Part shown: one piece after another, positions 1-9,123 of the stretch
How the letters are laid out: the number at the start of each line of letters is the position of its first letter
Position numbering within the stretch: the first letter of the stretch is position 1
Assembly (NCBI RefSeq): GCF_003177035.1
Contig: NZ_CP029488.1
Span: 4,077,709 to 4,141,708 of the forward strand
DNA from: Salinisphaera sp. LB1
Lineage (GTDB): Bacteria; Pseudomonadota; Gammaproteobacteria; Nevskiales; Salinisphaeraceae
DNA: 64,000 bases
Direction of reading: 5' to 3'
Program-made: the position numbers and the translations under genes
Notes under the pieces: model-generated
The model's database searches: none
What the model saw: only the letters and a program-made list of their open reading frames with translations
Told to the model about the DNA's origin: nothing

Positions 1-182
1 CCTAGGCGGCGACTAAAACTCATAGCCTATGCATGCGCCCCCCCCAAACGGGGCCAAATCGACCCCTGCTCCGCCGGGGTACCGTCGTTCATCTTTGTGC
101 TACGAAGCAAAGAAACGGGCGGCAGCCCGTGCGAATAATCCTCTGTTTATCAGGGGTTATTCGCCACGCACGATAGCACTCT

Positions 183-206
183 GCATCAAAACTCGCATCA
201 AAACTC
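183..206 (+). repeat. two perfect tandem copies of a 12-bp unit
   Basis: The unit GCATCAAAACTC occurs at 183-194 and again at 195-206. It could be a chance duplication or a protein-binding iteron next to a recombinase gene; two copies are too few to decide. Confidence 0.7.
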
Positions 207-651
207 GTTACCGGCCGCCTCCGCGGCCCTCCGGGCGGCACCCGGACGCGGATCGAGATAATTTGTTCAGACCCGGCTCGGCAACAGGCTGAGTCGCCGC
301 CATGCCGCGCCCGCCAGGCGCGACCCTGCGACACCCGCCCGCTGGCTCCCGCCAGCAACGAGCGCAGCGGCATCACGACCACTAAACCCGCGGGCCCAGA
401 AGGCCCACTCCAATACCCCACTCATGGCTTGCAGAAGGCTGGAATTTCTGTTGTTTCACCAACCACGAAGTGGCGGGTAGTGGGCGATCACACAGGGGGC
501 GGCAATCCGCGCGCAACATGCCTATGCGCGCGACCACTGCCCGTCGCAACGCGTGGCCCCCGAACTGTGATCAGCATAAATCAACGTTAACACGGCGCGT
601 GGCCGTTAGGCCGCGCCAGCCCAAAAATTCTACTTAATCTCGCTAATCCTC

Positions 652-680
652 GGCCGCCTGGAAAATGGCGGCCATTTTTT
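652..680 (+). terminator. terminator-like hairpin in the recombinase leader
   Basis: A perfect 7-bp GC-only stem (GGCCGCC at 652-658 with GGCGGCC at 667-673) and an 8-base loop are followed by a run of six T (675-680). This is the classic intrinsic-terminator shape. It sits 30 bases before the recombinase start, so it either ends an upstream transcript or attenuates the recombinase. The 3' half, with its T tract, is repeated inside the gene at 791-806. Confidence 0.6.
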
Positions 681-710
681 GCAATTTTTTATCACTTCGG
701 AGTCAACAAC

Positions 711-1634
711 ATGAAAAAAGGACGACGTAATTTTGGATATGGTCGCAGAATCGACTACGCCGGCCGGCAGGTCCTTCGAGAATATCTCGGTGGCGGCCAT
801 TTTTTGACCCAGACCACCCTGAGCGGACGCTGGGGACAGTTTGCACGCTGGCTACGCGCCGAGTGCGGCATCAACGATATGCGCAACATAACGCCCGCGT
901 GTGTACATGCCTACGCCGATGAGCGACTTCAGGATGGATTGGCGCAGAGCACCGTCGGCAACGATGTTTCGGCGGCCAACGTGGTGCTCAACCATGCCAC
1001 GCGCGGACACTGGCCGACGCTCAGCCCTAGCGCGATCGCCGGACCCCGCGATACGGTCCGGCGCGAAGCGCCGGCGAGCCTGGCGGCGGACGCCGACCGA
1101 GCCGCACGCGCGGCACTCGTCGCCGAACCTAGGGCCGCCGTGCTCTACAGCCTCTGCCGTGGCAGCGGCATGCGCTCACGCGAGGCGAGCTTAGCCGATC
1201 TGGATCGGCTCGCCCGGGAGGCGGATCTGTGGGGCGCGGTCAACATCCAGGAGGGCGCAAAAGGCGGCAGGACGGCACCCCGATGGGTGCCGCTCACCGA
1301 ACACGGCCACGCGGCCCTGGCTGCAGCTTTGGCGGCGCGGCCCGCGGGATCATATAATTTGTTGCACCCGGATGAAACCTACAGGCAGTGGTGCAACCAA
1401 GAGTTGCGGCGCGGGCGGCACGCCCTGCACGCAGTCGGAATTCGCGGTTACCATGACGCCCGGGCAGCCTATGCGTGCGCGCGCTACGCCCAACTCGTCG
1501 GCCACCCCGCACCGGCGGTTATCGGCGAGCGGCGGGCCGGCAAAGCGGCCGACCGCGCAGCGCGTTGGGTGATCGCCTCCGAGCTTGGCCATGGTCGGAC
1601 CGACGTGACGCTCAGCTATGTGGGGAGGGCCTGA
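711..1634 (+). CDS. tyrosine recombinase, integrase-domain protein
   Basis: A 307-residue protein with the layout of a tyrosine recombinase: an N-terminal SAM-like core-binding half (about 30-110) and a C-terminal catalytic half. Visible catalytic positions are the first Arg in GSGMRSREAS, a His-x-x-Arg pair in YHDARAAY, His in ELGHGR and the nucleophile Tyr in TLSYVG near the C-terminus. It resembles the integrase-domain family found in proteobacterial accessory regions (Pfam Integrase_1 type) rather than P4 or lambda integrases. The ATG follows GGAG at a good distance (699-702). Its TGA overlaps the ATG of the next gene, so the two are translationally coupled. No cognate attachment site could be identified. 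Confidence 0.8.
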   Translation: MKKGRRNFGYGRRIDYAGRQVLREYLGGGHFLTQTTLSGRWGQFARWLRAECGINDMRNITPACVHAYADERLQDGLAQSTVGNDVSAANVVLNHATRGHWPTLSPSAIAGPRDTVRREAPASLAADADRAARAALVAEPRAAVLYSLCRGSGMRSREASLADLDRLAREADLWGAVNIQEGAKGGRTAPRWVPLTEHGHAALAAALAARPAGSYNLLHPDETYRQWCNQELRRGRHALHAVGIRGYHDARAAYACARYAQLVGHPAPAVIGERRAGKAADRAARWVIASELGHGRTDVTLSYVGRA

Positions 1635-2029
1635 TGAGTCCGGTGGAGCGCCTGATACGGACCGGATACAAGGGAAAAAGAGGCTCCCGGCGAGGCAAAA
1701 AAGGGCAGCGTCTTCCCATCACGGCGCATATCCGGCGCGGTGAGGAACTGGTCACTCTGATCGCCGCGCGCTGGGAAGTGGAGGAACCCGCACAGTGGCG
1801 ACTCAAGCATGTCCAATGGGTTCTGAAGCACGGTCTAGCGGATCGCGCGCCGGCAACCCGCTATCGCTACTGGTGTACGGCCCGACTCATTATGGCCACT
1901 CTCGGCCGGTTTGAGGATTGGAAACCCCGTCTCGGGGGCCCGTGGCAAACCCCCAAGGGTCAAGTTCCCGATCCGGGCCGGCATCCGGGCGGGCGCCCGC
2001 CCAACCTGCCACGATACCGCCGCCGTTAG
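1634..2029 (+). CDS. small basic protein coupled to the recombinase
   Basis: A 131-residue, Arg/Lys-rich protein that starts inside the stop codon of the recombinase gene (TGATG). The N-terminal 35 residues are very basic; the middle has several Trp residues and a helical look (RWEVEEPAQW, HVQWVLKHGL). The last 30 residues are Pro/Arg/Gly-rich and end in three Arg. No family is recognised. The coupling suggests a partner of the recombinase, for example a directionality or DNA-bending factor, but this is inference from position and charge only. An in-frame ATG further upstream, inside the recombinase gene, was not chosen because the overlap start is more natural. Confidence 0.55.
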   Translation: MSPVERLIRTGYKGKRGSRRGKKGQRLPITAHIRRGEELVTLIAARWEVEEPAQWRLKHVQWVLKHGLADRAPATRYRYWCTARLIMATLGRFEDWKPRLGGPWQTPKGQVPDPGRHPGGRPPNLPRYRRR

Positions 2030-2175
2030 GCTGATTTGCACGCCGATTTCTCAGCTGGAAGATCCCGGCCAACGTGCGCGAGGGGAATCGGCCGTGCTCC
2101 TCTCGGGCGATCCCCGCGCCCCCGCGACCAAATAGTTTGCCGGCAGCGGATTCACTGCGGCTGATGGCAGCCAGC

Positions 2176-2319
2176 TTAACGCTGTTGTATACGACTACTG
2201 ATCGACTCGCGACGGCAAAATGGGGTCACACTGATCCCGCTGGCCTCAAAGCGTTGTAATAGCGCCGGCCGCCGAGCCGCCGTCAGGTAACGGTGCTGTC
2301 CGTGCCTCGTCTCGGTCAT
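2176..2319 (-). pseudogene. remnant of an IS66-type accessory protein (TnpA-like)
   Basis: A 47-codon frame with a strong ribosome site (GGAGG) before its ATG. The residues around RFEASGISVTPFCRRESIS match the helix-turn-helix start of IS66-family accessory proteins, which run to about 100 residues. Here it ends at a TAA straight after that segment, and the DNA behind it no longer shows the rest of the element. No TnpB or TnpC is nearby, so this is the tail of a lost insertion sequence. Family assignment is tentative. Confidence 0.45.
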
Positions 2320-2489
2320 GGCAACCTCCGGTGCGATTGAGTGTCCGAAGTATTGTCGGCAATCGCCGACTCACCCGATACAACACCGCCGAATTACCGC
2401 TTACAACCGAGTGGTCGCTTTTAAGGACGTCTCCGTCAGCAGTAATCCTGCTAAGAACCAATTATTATTTCTGAAGACGCGCCATTGAT

Positions 2490-2503
2490 TTGATCCGGAT
2501 CAA
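2490..2503. promoter_or_regulatory. FNR/Dnr-type palindrome before the Rieske gene
   Basis: TTGATCCGGATCAA is a perfect match to TTGAT-N4-ATCAA, the site read by Fnr, Anr and Dnr regulators. It ends 64 bases before the Rieske start codon, a usual distance for an activator centred near -41.5. The same 14-mer recurs at 38100. Confidence 0.8.
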
Positions 2504-2567
2504 GGCCGAACCGATACATAGAATGGTGCAATACACGAATAAATCAAGCACCGATTACAGGAAAGAC

Positions 2568-2888
2568 ATGGATAACGGCTGGATAGATGCAGCGCGGGTG
2601 GGCGATATTCCGAACAACGAGTGCACGGTCTTCGATCTGGATGATGAGGACATCGCGATCTATAACCTCGACGGCGAATATTTTGCGATCGAGGATCGTT
2701 GCACCCACGACGGCGGCGACTTAGCCGGCGGCTGGGTGGAGAGTGGTTGCGCGGTCTGCCCACGTCACGGCGCCCGTTTCGATATCCGGACCGGCAAGGT
2801 GATGGCACCGCCGGCTTACGAAGACATCCATGCCTTTCCGGTACGGGTACAGCAGGGCGTGATCCAGATACGAGACGATCGTGAGTAA
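2568..2888 (+). CDS. Rieske-type [2Fe-2S] ferredoxin
   Basis: A 106-residue soluble Rieske protein. The two cluster motifs are intact: Cys-Thr-His in EDRCTHDGG and Cys-Pro-x-His in CAVCPRHGARFD, giving two Cys and two His ligands. The length and lack of a membrane anchor fit an oxygenase- or NirD-like small ferredoxin, not the bc1-complex subunit. The start at 2568 is preferred because AGGAAAG lies just upstream; a longer frame from 2490 would begin inside the regulatory palindrome. The FNR-type site suggests induction at low oxygen or by nitric oxide. Its redox partner is not in the neighbourhood. Confidence 0.85.
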   Translation: MDNGWIDAARVGDIPNNECTVFDLDDEDIAIYNLDGEYFAIEDRCTHDGGDLAGGWVESGCAVCPRHGARFDIRTGKVMAPPAYEDIHAFPVRVQQGVIQIRDDRE

Positions 2889-3540
2889 CGAGATCCAAGA
2901 CAGGCCGCCGGGGTCCCAAATCGTAGCGGTCACTTATTCGTAGCCCGATAACAGCCAAGTTGCGCAGATAGCTGAGTACTTGGGTGAGGAATCCTATTAT
3001 CGGGCCATTTAAACTGCGTCGATCAAACGACGATCGTGCGCCCAGCCTCGTCCGCTTTCTTGCCGGACCATTTTTCTTTTCACCGTCGGACTTCTTCTTG
3101 CGGTCCACGATCTCGCGCAAGGCGAGTACGTCGCGTGCCGAGCCAGTGTGGCCTTTGGAGACTTTCATCTTGCTAATCGTGCGGACTGCAGCGGAGGGTA
3201 CTTCCAGGGTCGCCTTGTCAAACTCTGGCATTTTGGGTAGTTGGCCTTGTTCTGCCTGGTAGGCGGCGGGCAGGCCTGCACCTCGATAATTTGGACCAAA
3301 TCAACATCGCCGCCATACGGCAGCTTGATTGTCCGCCCTGCCCTATAGCATTTCCTCGCTTCGGCGCGCGGCCTGCCTCCGGGTAGCGCTTTAACCCATT
3401 GATCCGGAAGATCCAAGCGGAGCCTTCTCACCAACAAAGATTAACCTGATTACGTCTGTGCCGCAGCCATGGTTCGGCGACGCGTAATAAAATACAATCT
3501 ATTGAATAACTTAGCCTGAGTAGCTATAGCATAGAATCCG
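2889..3540. other. stretch without a recognisable gene
   Basis: Open frames exist on both strands, the longest on the minus strand from about 3231 downward, but they overlap the Rieske gene or each other and show no known motif. A minus-strand frame near 3165-3437 begins with a plausible soluble-protein segment and may be the tail of a lost gene. Nothing firmer can be said. Confidence 0.4.
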
Positions 3541-4471
3541 AGTCCAGTTTCAAACCGGCCTGTCGCTGCCAGAGTTCCTGGAGCGCTCCGGCCGGGACCG
3601 AAGCCCAGTGTCGCAATGCCTTGTTCGATAAGCGTCGGCCGCAGGGGTGCGCGCGGAATGCAGCAATACGGACAGGCTGCATGCTGAGCCGTGGTGTCTA
3701 TCAATGCCATCGCTGTCATCATCAGACGTCGTTGACCGCCGGTACGGTCTTTCACGCCACGAAACTGCCCTTGCGGACATGGTTTCTGGCGATTTATCTG
3801 CTTACCCAGCGCAAGAGAAGTCTGTCCGCACTACAGCTCTCGCGTGAACTGGGCTTGAGCTATAACACCGCCTGGAAAATCGAGCACAAGATCCTGCAGG
3901 TGATGCTGGAGCGCAGCGAGGGTGAGAGCTTGTTCGGTCAGATCGAAACCGATGACGCCTATCTCGGCAGTGAGCGTCCGGGCAAACGGGGTCGCGGGGC
4001 CGCTGGCAAGATGACGTTTGTCGCCGCCGTTGCAACGAGTGGCGACGGCCGCCCACTGAAAACGCAGCTGCGCCGGGTCAGCGGGTTCACGCAAGCCGCC
4101 GTCCAACGCTATGCGCACCAAGCGGTTGCCCCGGCCAGTCACATCGTCAGAGCGGCGGCTTGGCGTGTTTCCGGGTATTTGATCAGCCGTTTTATACGTA
4201 TGAGCGCATTATCAGCGGTGGTGGCCGCGCCAGCGTTGAGAATCCAGCGTTCAATTGGGTCAATACCGTGCTGGGCAACGTGAAAAATGCCATAACCGGT
4301 AGTCTGCACGCGATCCACAGCCGGCACGCCCCATGTTATCTCGCTGAGTTCGAGTACCGTTTCAACCGACGATTCAATCTGCTGGCCAGGATAGACCGCT
4401 TCGCTTATGTTGCAATGCGCACCGCACAGATGCCCTATCAGCTGTTCAAAATGGCTGCGCCTCATACGTAA
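3541..4471 (+). pseudogene. IS1595-family transposase, frameshifted
   Basis: The remains of an IS1595-type DDE transposase are spread over three frames. The N-terminal part (GLSLPEFLERSG) is in one frame up to about 3620. The middle carries YQCHRCHHQTSLTAGTVFH, FLAIYLLTQ, the SYNTAWKIEHK segment and the first catalytic Asp in IETDDAYLG. A second shift near 4150-4165 moves to the frame with GGGRASVENPAFNWVNTVLG and LAEFEYRFNRRF. The usual zinc-ribbon Cys pair before YQCHRCH is damaged. At least two frame changes make it inactive. It sits just downstream of aceE in convergent orientation. Confidence 0.85.
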
Positions 4472-4480
4472 TCAGGAAGA

Positions 4481-7171
4481 TTAATGGCTAATCGGCTCCG
4501 GCTTGTTCTGGTCAATCCCGTATTTGCGGATCGCTTCCCCGACGGTCTTGCGCTCGATCTCGCCCTCGTCGGCCAAAGCCTTGAGCGCGGCCACGGTAAT
4601 CCAGCGCCGGTCGACCTCGAAGAAGTCGCGCAACGCCTCACGCGTATCCGAACGCCCGAAGCCGTCGGTGCCGAGCGTGTGATAGGCCACCGGCATGAAC
4701 GGCCGAATCATTTCCGGCAGCCCGCGAACATAGTCGGTCGCGGCCACCGCCGGGCCTCTGGCGTCGGCGAATTTCCGGGCCACGAAACTCTGCCGGGGAT
4801 CGGATTCCGGATGCAGCATGTTCCAGCGCTCAACGCTCATACCGTCGCGCTTGAGCTGGGCGAAGCTCGGTACGCTCCAAACGGTGGCACCGATGTTGTA
4901 TTCGCTCTCAAGCATTTCAGCCGCGGCGATGGACTCGCGCAGGATCGTGCCCGAGCCCAACAGATTAACCTGGCGCATGTAGCGCGTGTCGCCTTCCGAG
5001 AACTGATATAAGCCGGCGATAATGTCGTCTTCCACGCCTTCCGGCATAGCCGGCTGCGCGTAGTTCTCGTTCATCATCGTCAGGTAGTAGTAGACGTCCT
5101 GCTGCTCTGCGAACATCTCCACGAGGCCGTGGTGGATGATCACCGCCATCTCGTAGGCGAAGGCCGGGTCATAAGCACGGCAATTGGGCACGCAGTCAAA
5201 AAGTACGTGGGAGTGGCCATCCCCGTGCTGTAGTCCCTCGCCGTTGAGAGTAGTCCGACCGGCCGTGCCGGCGAGCAGAAAACCCCGGGTACACATATCG
5301 GCTGCTGCCCAACAGAGATCGCCGACCCGTTGAAAACCAAACATCGAATAGTAGGCAAAGAACGGAATCATCGTCTTGCCATGGTTGTAATACGAGGTGC
5401 CGGCGGCGATGAAGGACGAGATGGCCCCGGCTTCGGTGATGCCTTCTTCCAGGATCTGACCGTCTTGGGCTTCCTTGTAATAGGCAAGCTGGTCGGCGTC
5501 CTCGGGTGAGAAATGTTGGCCAAACGGCGCGTAGATGCCCATCGATCGGAACATGCCTTCCATGCCGAAGGTGCGCGCCTCATCCGGAATGATCGGCACC
5601 AGCCGATCCTTCAGATGCTTGTCGCGGGTGAGGATCTGCAAGATGCGCACGAACGCCATCGTGGTGGACATTTCACGATCACCCGAGCCTTGCAGCAGCT
5701 TGCTGAAGGTCGCGAGCGCCGGGATTTCGAGCTGCTCCCAATCTTGGCGACGCTGCGGCAGGTAGCCGCCGAGCTCTTGTCGGCGGGCTTGCAGGTACTG
5801 AATTTCCTCGGAGTCGTCAGCCGGTTTGTAGAGCGGCGCCTCGGCGATCTCGTCGTCGTTGACCGGAATCTCAAAGCGGTCGCGGAACGCCTTGAGCGCG
5901 TCCTCGGCCATCTTCTTCTGTTGATGGGTGATGTTCTGACCCTCGCCGGCCTCGCCCATGCCATAGCCTTTGATCGTCTTGGCCAGAATCACGGTGGGTT
6001 TGCCGTTATCCATGTTCACCGCACGGTGATAGGCGGCATAGACCTTGTGCGGATCGTGCCCGCCGCGGTTCAAACGCGCGATATCTTCATCGGACATCGA
6101 CGCCACTTTTTTCTCGAGTTCCGGATATTTAGCAAAGAAATGCTGGCGCGTGTAGGCGCCGCCATTGGCCTTGAACGCTTGGTATTCGCCGTCGACAGTC
6201 TCGTTCATCAACTGGACCAACGTGCCGTTGGGGTCCTGGGCGAGCAGGCTGTCCCAGAGCGCGCCCCAGATCACCTTGATTACGTTCCAGCCGGCGCCGC
6301 GGAAAGTCCCCTCGAGCTCATTGATGATCTTGCCATCGCCGCGCACCGGCCCATCCAGGCGCTGCAGATTGCAGTTGACCACGAAGATCAAATTGTCCAA
6401 CCCCTCGCGGGCGGCGACACCAATCGCGCCCATGGACTCCGGCTCGTCCATCTCGCCGTCGCCGCAGAAGCACCAGACGTGGCGGCCGCTGGTGTCGTCG
6501 ATGCTGCGGTTATGCAGGTAGCGCATAAAGCGTGCTTGATAGATGGCGGTGATCGGACCTATACCCATGGATACGGTCGAGAATTGCCAGTAATCTCGCA
6601 TCAGCCAGGGATGGGGATAACTCGACAGCCCATGGCCCGTGGATTCGGCGCGGAAGTTGTAGAGCTGTTCTTCGGTTAGCCGGCCTTCCAGAAAGCTGCG
6701 GGCATAGAAGCCCGGTGCCGAATGACCCTGGAAATAGACCAGATCCCCGCCGTGGTCTTCGGACGGCGCATGAAAGAAGTGATTGAAGCCGACTTCATAC
6801 AGCGTCGCCGCCGAGGCGTAGCTGGCAATATGCCCGCCCACGCCCTCGTGATGGCGGTTGGCCTGGACGACCATCGCCATGGCGTTCCACCGCATGAGGG
6901 AACGAATCCGCCATTCGATGGCGGGATCGCCCGGTGAACGCGCTTCCCGATGCACCGGTATCGTATTAACGTAGGCGGTAGTGGGCGAATACGGGATCTC
7001 AGCGCCGCAACGCCGTGACCGCTCGATGAGCATTTCGAGCAGGAAATGAGCCCGCTCTGGGCCCTCGCGTTCGATGACTGCATCCAGGGCGTCGCGCCAT
7101 TCCGCGGTTTCCTGATCGTCGACATCTTCTACGTGGCGCTGGCGATTGAATGGAACGACCTTGCTCGACAT
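4481..7171 (-). CDS. aceE: pyruvate dehydrogenase E1 component, homodimeric
   Basis: An 896-residue thiamine-diphosphate enzyme that decarboxylates pyruvate and acetylates the lipoyl group of E2. Length matches gammaproteobacterial AceE (about 890). The thiamine-binding segment GDGEMDEPESMG...NCNLQRLDGPVRG is near residues 240-290, and the C-terminal transketolase-like half ends with a DTREALRDFFEVDRRW segment. An SD-like GGAG precedes the ATG. The usual partners aceF and lpd are not adjacent, so the complex is split in this genome or the gene was relocated; the IS1595 remnant beyond its 3' end could mark that rearrangement. The reading frame is intact. Confidence 0.97.
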   Translation of the reverse strand: MSSKVVPFNRQRHVEDVDDQETAEWRDALDAVIEREGPERAHFLLEMLIERSRRCGAEIPYSPTTAYVNTIPVHREARSPGDPAIEWRIRSLMRWNAMAMVVQANRHHEGVGGHIASYASAATLYEVGFNHFFHAPSEDHGGDLVYFQGHSAPGFYARSFLEGRLTEEQLYNFRAESTGHGLSSYPHPWLMRDYWQFSTVSMGIGPITAIYQARFMRYLHNRSIDDTSGRHVWCFCGDGEMDEPESMGAIGVAAREGLDNLIFVVNCNLQRLDGPVRGDGKIINELEGTFRGAGWNVIKVIWGALWDSLLAQDPNGTLVQLMNETVDGEYQAFKANGGAYTRQHFFAKYPELEKKVASMSDEDIARLNRGGHDPHKVYAAYHRAVNMDNGKPTVILAKTIKGYGMGEAGEGQNITHQQKKMAEDALKAFRDRFEIPVNDDEIAEAPLYKPADDSEEIQYLQARRQELGGYLPQRRQDWEQLEIPALATFSKLLQGSGDREMSTTMAFVRILQILTRDKHLKDRLVPIIPDEARTFGMEGMFRSMGIYAPFGQHFSPEDADQLAYYKEAQDGQILEEGITEAGAISSFIAAGTSYYNHGKTMIPFFAYYSMFGFQRVGDLCWAAADMCTRGFLLAGTAGRTTLNGEGLQHGDGHSHVLFDCVPNCRAYDPAFAYEMAVIIHHGLVEMFAEQQDVYYYLTMMNENYAQPAMPEGVEDDIIAGLYQFSEGDTRYMRQVNLLGSGTILRESIAAAEMLESEYNIGATVWSVPSFAQLKRDGMSVERWNMLHPESDPRQSFVARKFADARGPAVAATDYVRGLPEMIRPFMPVAYHTLGTDGFGRSDTREALRDFFEVDRRWITVAALKALADEGEIERKTVGEAIRKYGIDQNKPEPISH

Positions 7172-7236
7172 ACCACACTCCTTAGATCAATAAACCGCGT
7201 GAAGGCGTCACCATGCGATACGGCGTGATGACACCC

Positions 7237-7698
7237 CTAACCCATCAAGTCACTGGCGTCCGGTCCGTACCACACGCGACCCGGCATTACCCAGTCTTGG
7301 TCAGGCGGAATCCGGCGGCCGCTCATCCTGTCGATTTGCAATCGCACCAGAGTGGAACGCTCGCCGCCGGGCAGCGGCTCGGGCGAACCCTCCAATGAGT
7401 CGACGTCGACCACCGCCAACCGGCCGTGCACCATGACGCTCCACGCCGAGTGGCGGTCCGCATGGATACCGTCGACTTCAAACGTCGCGGCCTGCCCTTG
7501 GACTGCCGCGTTCTGTTTCGCCCCGGCGCCGGTCCGAAAGACAATGCTGTCTTCATGCAATGCATAGTTGACCGGCAGTATCTCGGGACTCGGCCCGGCA
7601 TTGAACGCGAGCCGCCCGATGCCGTGCGATCCGAGCAGCTGGCGACAGGTCGATACATCGAGATTGTCCAGGCGGTCTTGTGAATGCGTTTGGCTCAT
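7237..7698 (-). CDS. pyridoxamine 5'-phosphate oxidase-like flavin-binding protein
   Basis: A 153-residue single-domain split-barrel protein of the pyridoxamine 5'-phosphate oxidase-like group. Typical segments are VSTCRQLLGSHGIGRLAF at the N-terminus, ILPVNYALHEDSIVFRTGAG in the middle and AWSVMVHGRLAVVD in the second half. Such proteins bind FMN, F420 or heme, and many have no known substrate. The start at 7698 is chosen over a longer frame because GGGAGG stands seven bases before it. It is upstream of aceE on the same strand with a gap of about 65 bases, so co-transcription is possible. Confidence 0.8.
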   Translation of the reverse strand: MSQTHSQDRLDNLDVSTCRQLLGSHGIGRLAFNAGPSPEILPVNYALHEDSIVFRTGAGAKQNAAVQGQAATFEVDGIHADRHSAWSVMVHGRLAVVDVDSLEGSPEPLPGGERSTLVRLQIDRMSGRRIPPDQDWVMPGRVWYGPDASDLMG

Positions 7699-7820
7699 CT
7701 GATGCCTCCCTTTCCAGCACCGACGGCCCGAGGCGACAAGCCCGTTCTGGCGCTGCTTTCTCGCACTTCGTTTGAAGGCTCGACACCGCTCCGGGCTGCC
7801 CGGCACTACCCGAGACCGGA

Positions 7821-8180
7821 CTAGGATTCCGCGGCGGTATCCTCGTCTTCGTGCTCGCTGCGATCCAGATATTCCAATTTGTCCGGTATACCATTCCAGT
7901 CGTCGGCATCCGGCGGGGGGTCGATCACGCGGTCGATAACCGGCCAGCGCGGTGCCAGTTCCGCGTTGATGGCCAGAAAATGCCGCTGATCCGCGGGCAT
8001 ATCGTCTTCATCGAAAATAGCGTGTGCCGGACACTCCTCGACGCAGAGCGTGCAGTCAATACATTCCTGGGGATCGATGACCAGAAAGTTCGGTCCTTCA
8101 TGGAAACAATCGACCGGACACACTTCCACGCAATCGGTGTATTTGCACTTGATACAGTTGTCGGTCACGACGTGGGTCAC
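7821..8180 (-). CDS. fdxA: ferredoxin FdxA, 3Fe-4S/4Fe-4S type
   Basis: A 119-residue ferredoxin of the Azotobacter FdI type. It starts [17 protein letters not shown] and carries the cluster motifs CxxxxxxxCxxxCP and [12 protein letters not shown], giving a seven-iron, low-potential electron carrier in the cytoplasm. The C-terminal tail of about 45 residues is acidic, as in other members. An FNR-type palindrome lies 59 bases upstream, between this gene and the divergent small gene at 8373, and could serve both. Confidence 0.93.
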   Translation of the reverse strand: MTHVVTDNCIKCKYTDCVEVCPVDCFHEGPNFLVIDPQECIDCTLCVEECPAHAIFDEDDMPADQRHFLAINAELAPRWPVIDRVIDPPPDADDWNGIPDKLEYLDRSEHEDEDTAAES

Positions 8181-8238
8181 GATAACGACTCCGTGCGGGT
8201 GGCTCTGATTAGACTATCGCCACTGCGCACGATCCGCC

Positions 8239-8252
8239 TTGATGCACATCAA
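8239..8252. promoter_or_regulatory. FNR/Dnr-type palindrome between fdxA and the gene at 8373
   Basis: TTGATGCACATCAA is a perfect TTGAT-N4-ATCAA palindrome. It lies 59 bases from the fdxA start and 121 bases from the divergent GTG start at 8373. By distance it fits fdxA better. Confidence 0.8.
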
Positions 8253-8372
8253 ATAAGTAAATTAGTCATTCGGAGTACCAGTCGAGTCCGGTCGAGATCG
8301 TATCCTGACGACAGCTCACCGCGCCGCAGACATAGAGCCGTGCTTCAAACGCGGTACGAGAAGGAGTCAACC

Positions 8373-8564
8373 GTGAGTGAAGATGAACGCCAACCCCTGG
8401 CCGAACGGGTACGCGACGCCTGTATCGCGGCGGCGCTGGCCGGCTACGAGGACGCCGCGGTGTCTGGATTGTGCGGCGAAGGCGCGCTAGAGGTCGCGAT
8501 CAGCTCGATCCGCGGATTGGCGCTCGGCTGTCTGCTGGACGAACCGAAACCGGCGGCCGAGTGA
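8373..8564 (+). CDS. conserved small acidic protein of unknown function
   Basis: A 63-residue protein starting at GTG, with AAGGAG six bases upstream. It is one amphipathic helical unit (LAERVRDACIAAALAGYEDAAVSGLCGEGALEVAISSIRGL). Similar 60-70-residue proteins occur in many gammaproteobacteria, sometimes labelled acetyltransferase without any catalytic domain; that label should not be copied. It is divergent from fdxA. No function can be assigned. Confidence 0.7.
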   Translation: MSEDERQPLAERVRDACIAAALAGYEDAAVSGLCGEGALEVAISSIRGLALGCLLDEPKPAAE

Positions 8565-8571
8565 CGGCGCG

Positions 8572-9120
8572 TCATGCCTCCTGCGCCGGATAGATCAATG
8601 CGCCATCAGCGCGGCGCCGTGCCGCGACCGTCATTTGCGCCGGCTCGATACGTCCCTCGCCCATCAGGTGATAGACCGTTTCGCCGTAATGGATCAGATG
8701 GTCGGCGATGATGCGCCGGTGACAACGCCACCACACCGCTTCCGCACACATGATCACGCAGGGTCGTTGGCGGCCGTTTTCGATCAGGCTGGCCAGCCCC
8801 TGACGAAACGATTCCGACAGAGCGTAGTCTGCGTAGTTCTGGAAACTGTGATTCTGCCAATAACCGTTGACCTCATCATTGACCGTTCGCGAGCGGCTGC
8901 GCAGACCGGCCAGGGCCGGACTATGCGTATACGCGATGCCCAATGGGGCGAGTGTGTCGGCTAATGTATCGCGATTGAACTGCGGATTGACCCGCGAACG
9001 CGGCATGGCGCGCACGTCCACGATCTGCTCGACGCCACCCGCCCGCAGCAGCGCAACCAATTCATCCACCGTGCGCCGCGAGTGGCCGACGGTGTAAAAA
9101 GGGTTTGTCGACGCCAGCAT
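8572..9120 (-). CDS. DUF488 family protein
   Basis: A 182-residue protein of the DUF488 family. The signatures are YTVGHSRRTVDELVALL at the N-terminus, VDVRAMPRSRVNPQFN next, and the Cys-Ala-Glu segment CAEAVWWRCHRRIIADHL near residue 125. The conserved Cys and His/Arg residues suggest a catalytic or metal-linked role, but no reaction is established. It lies three bases downstream of the DUF2945 gene on the same strand and is probably co-transcribed with it. Confidence 0.9.
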   Translation of the reverse strand: MLASTNPFYTVGHSRRTVDELVALLRAGGVEQIVDVRAMPRSRVNPQFNRDTLADTLAPLGIAYTHSPALAGLRSRSRTVNDEVNGYWQNHSFQNYADYALSESFRQGLASLIENGRQRPCVIMCAEAVWWRCHRRIIADHLIHYGETVYHLMGEGRIEPAQMTVAARRRADGALIYPAQEA

Positions 9121-9123
9121 CGC

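Larger units (their letters stand above)
1..710. other. gene-free left edge upstream of the recombinase
   Basis: No convincing gene is seen. Both open frames here are compositionally odd and carry no recognisable motif. The stretch holds a two-unit 12-base tandem repeat near 183 and a terminator-like hairpin just before the recombinase gene. Part of an attachment region or the remains of an element is possible, but nothing proves it. Confidence 0.5.

Noticed and set aside
183..206. Start of a CRISPR array
   Set aside because: Two tandem copies without spacers; no cas genes in the window.
2500..3231. 243-codon minus-strand frame
   Set aside because: More than half of it is antisense to the Rieske gene; the rest has no recognisable motif, so it is not called as a gene.
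5513..6679. 388-codon plus-strand frame opposite aceE
   Set aside because: It is an antisense shadow of the intact aceE gene; its residues are those expected from GC-rich third-position bias and show no domain.
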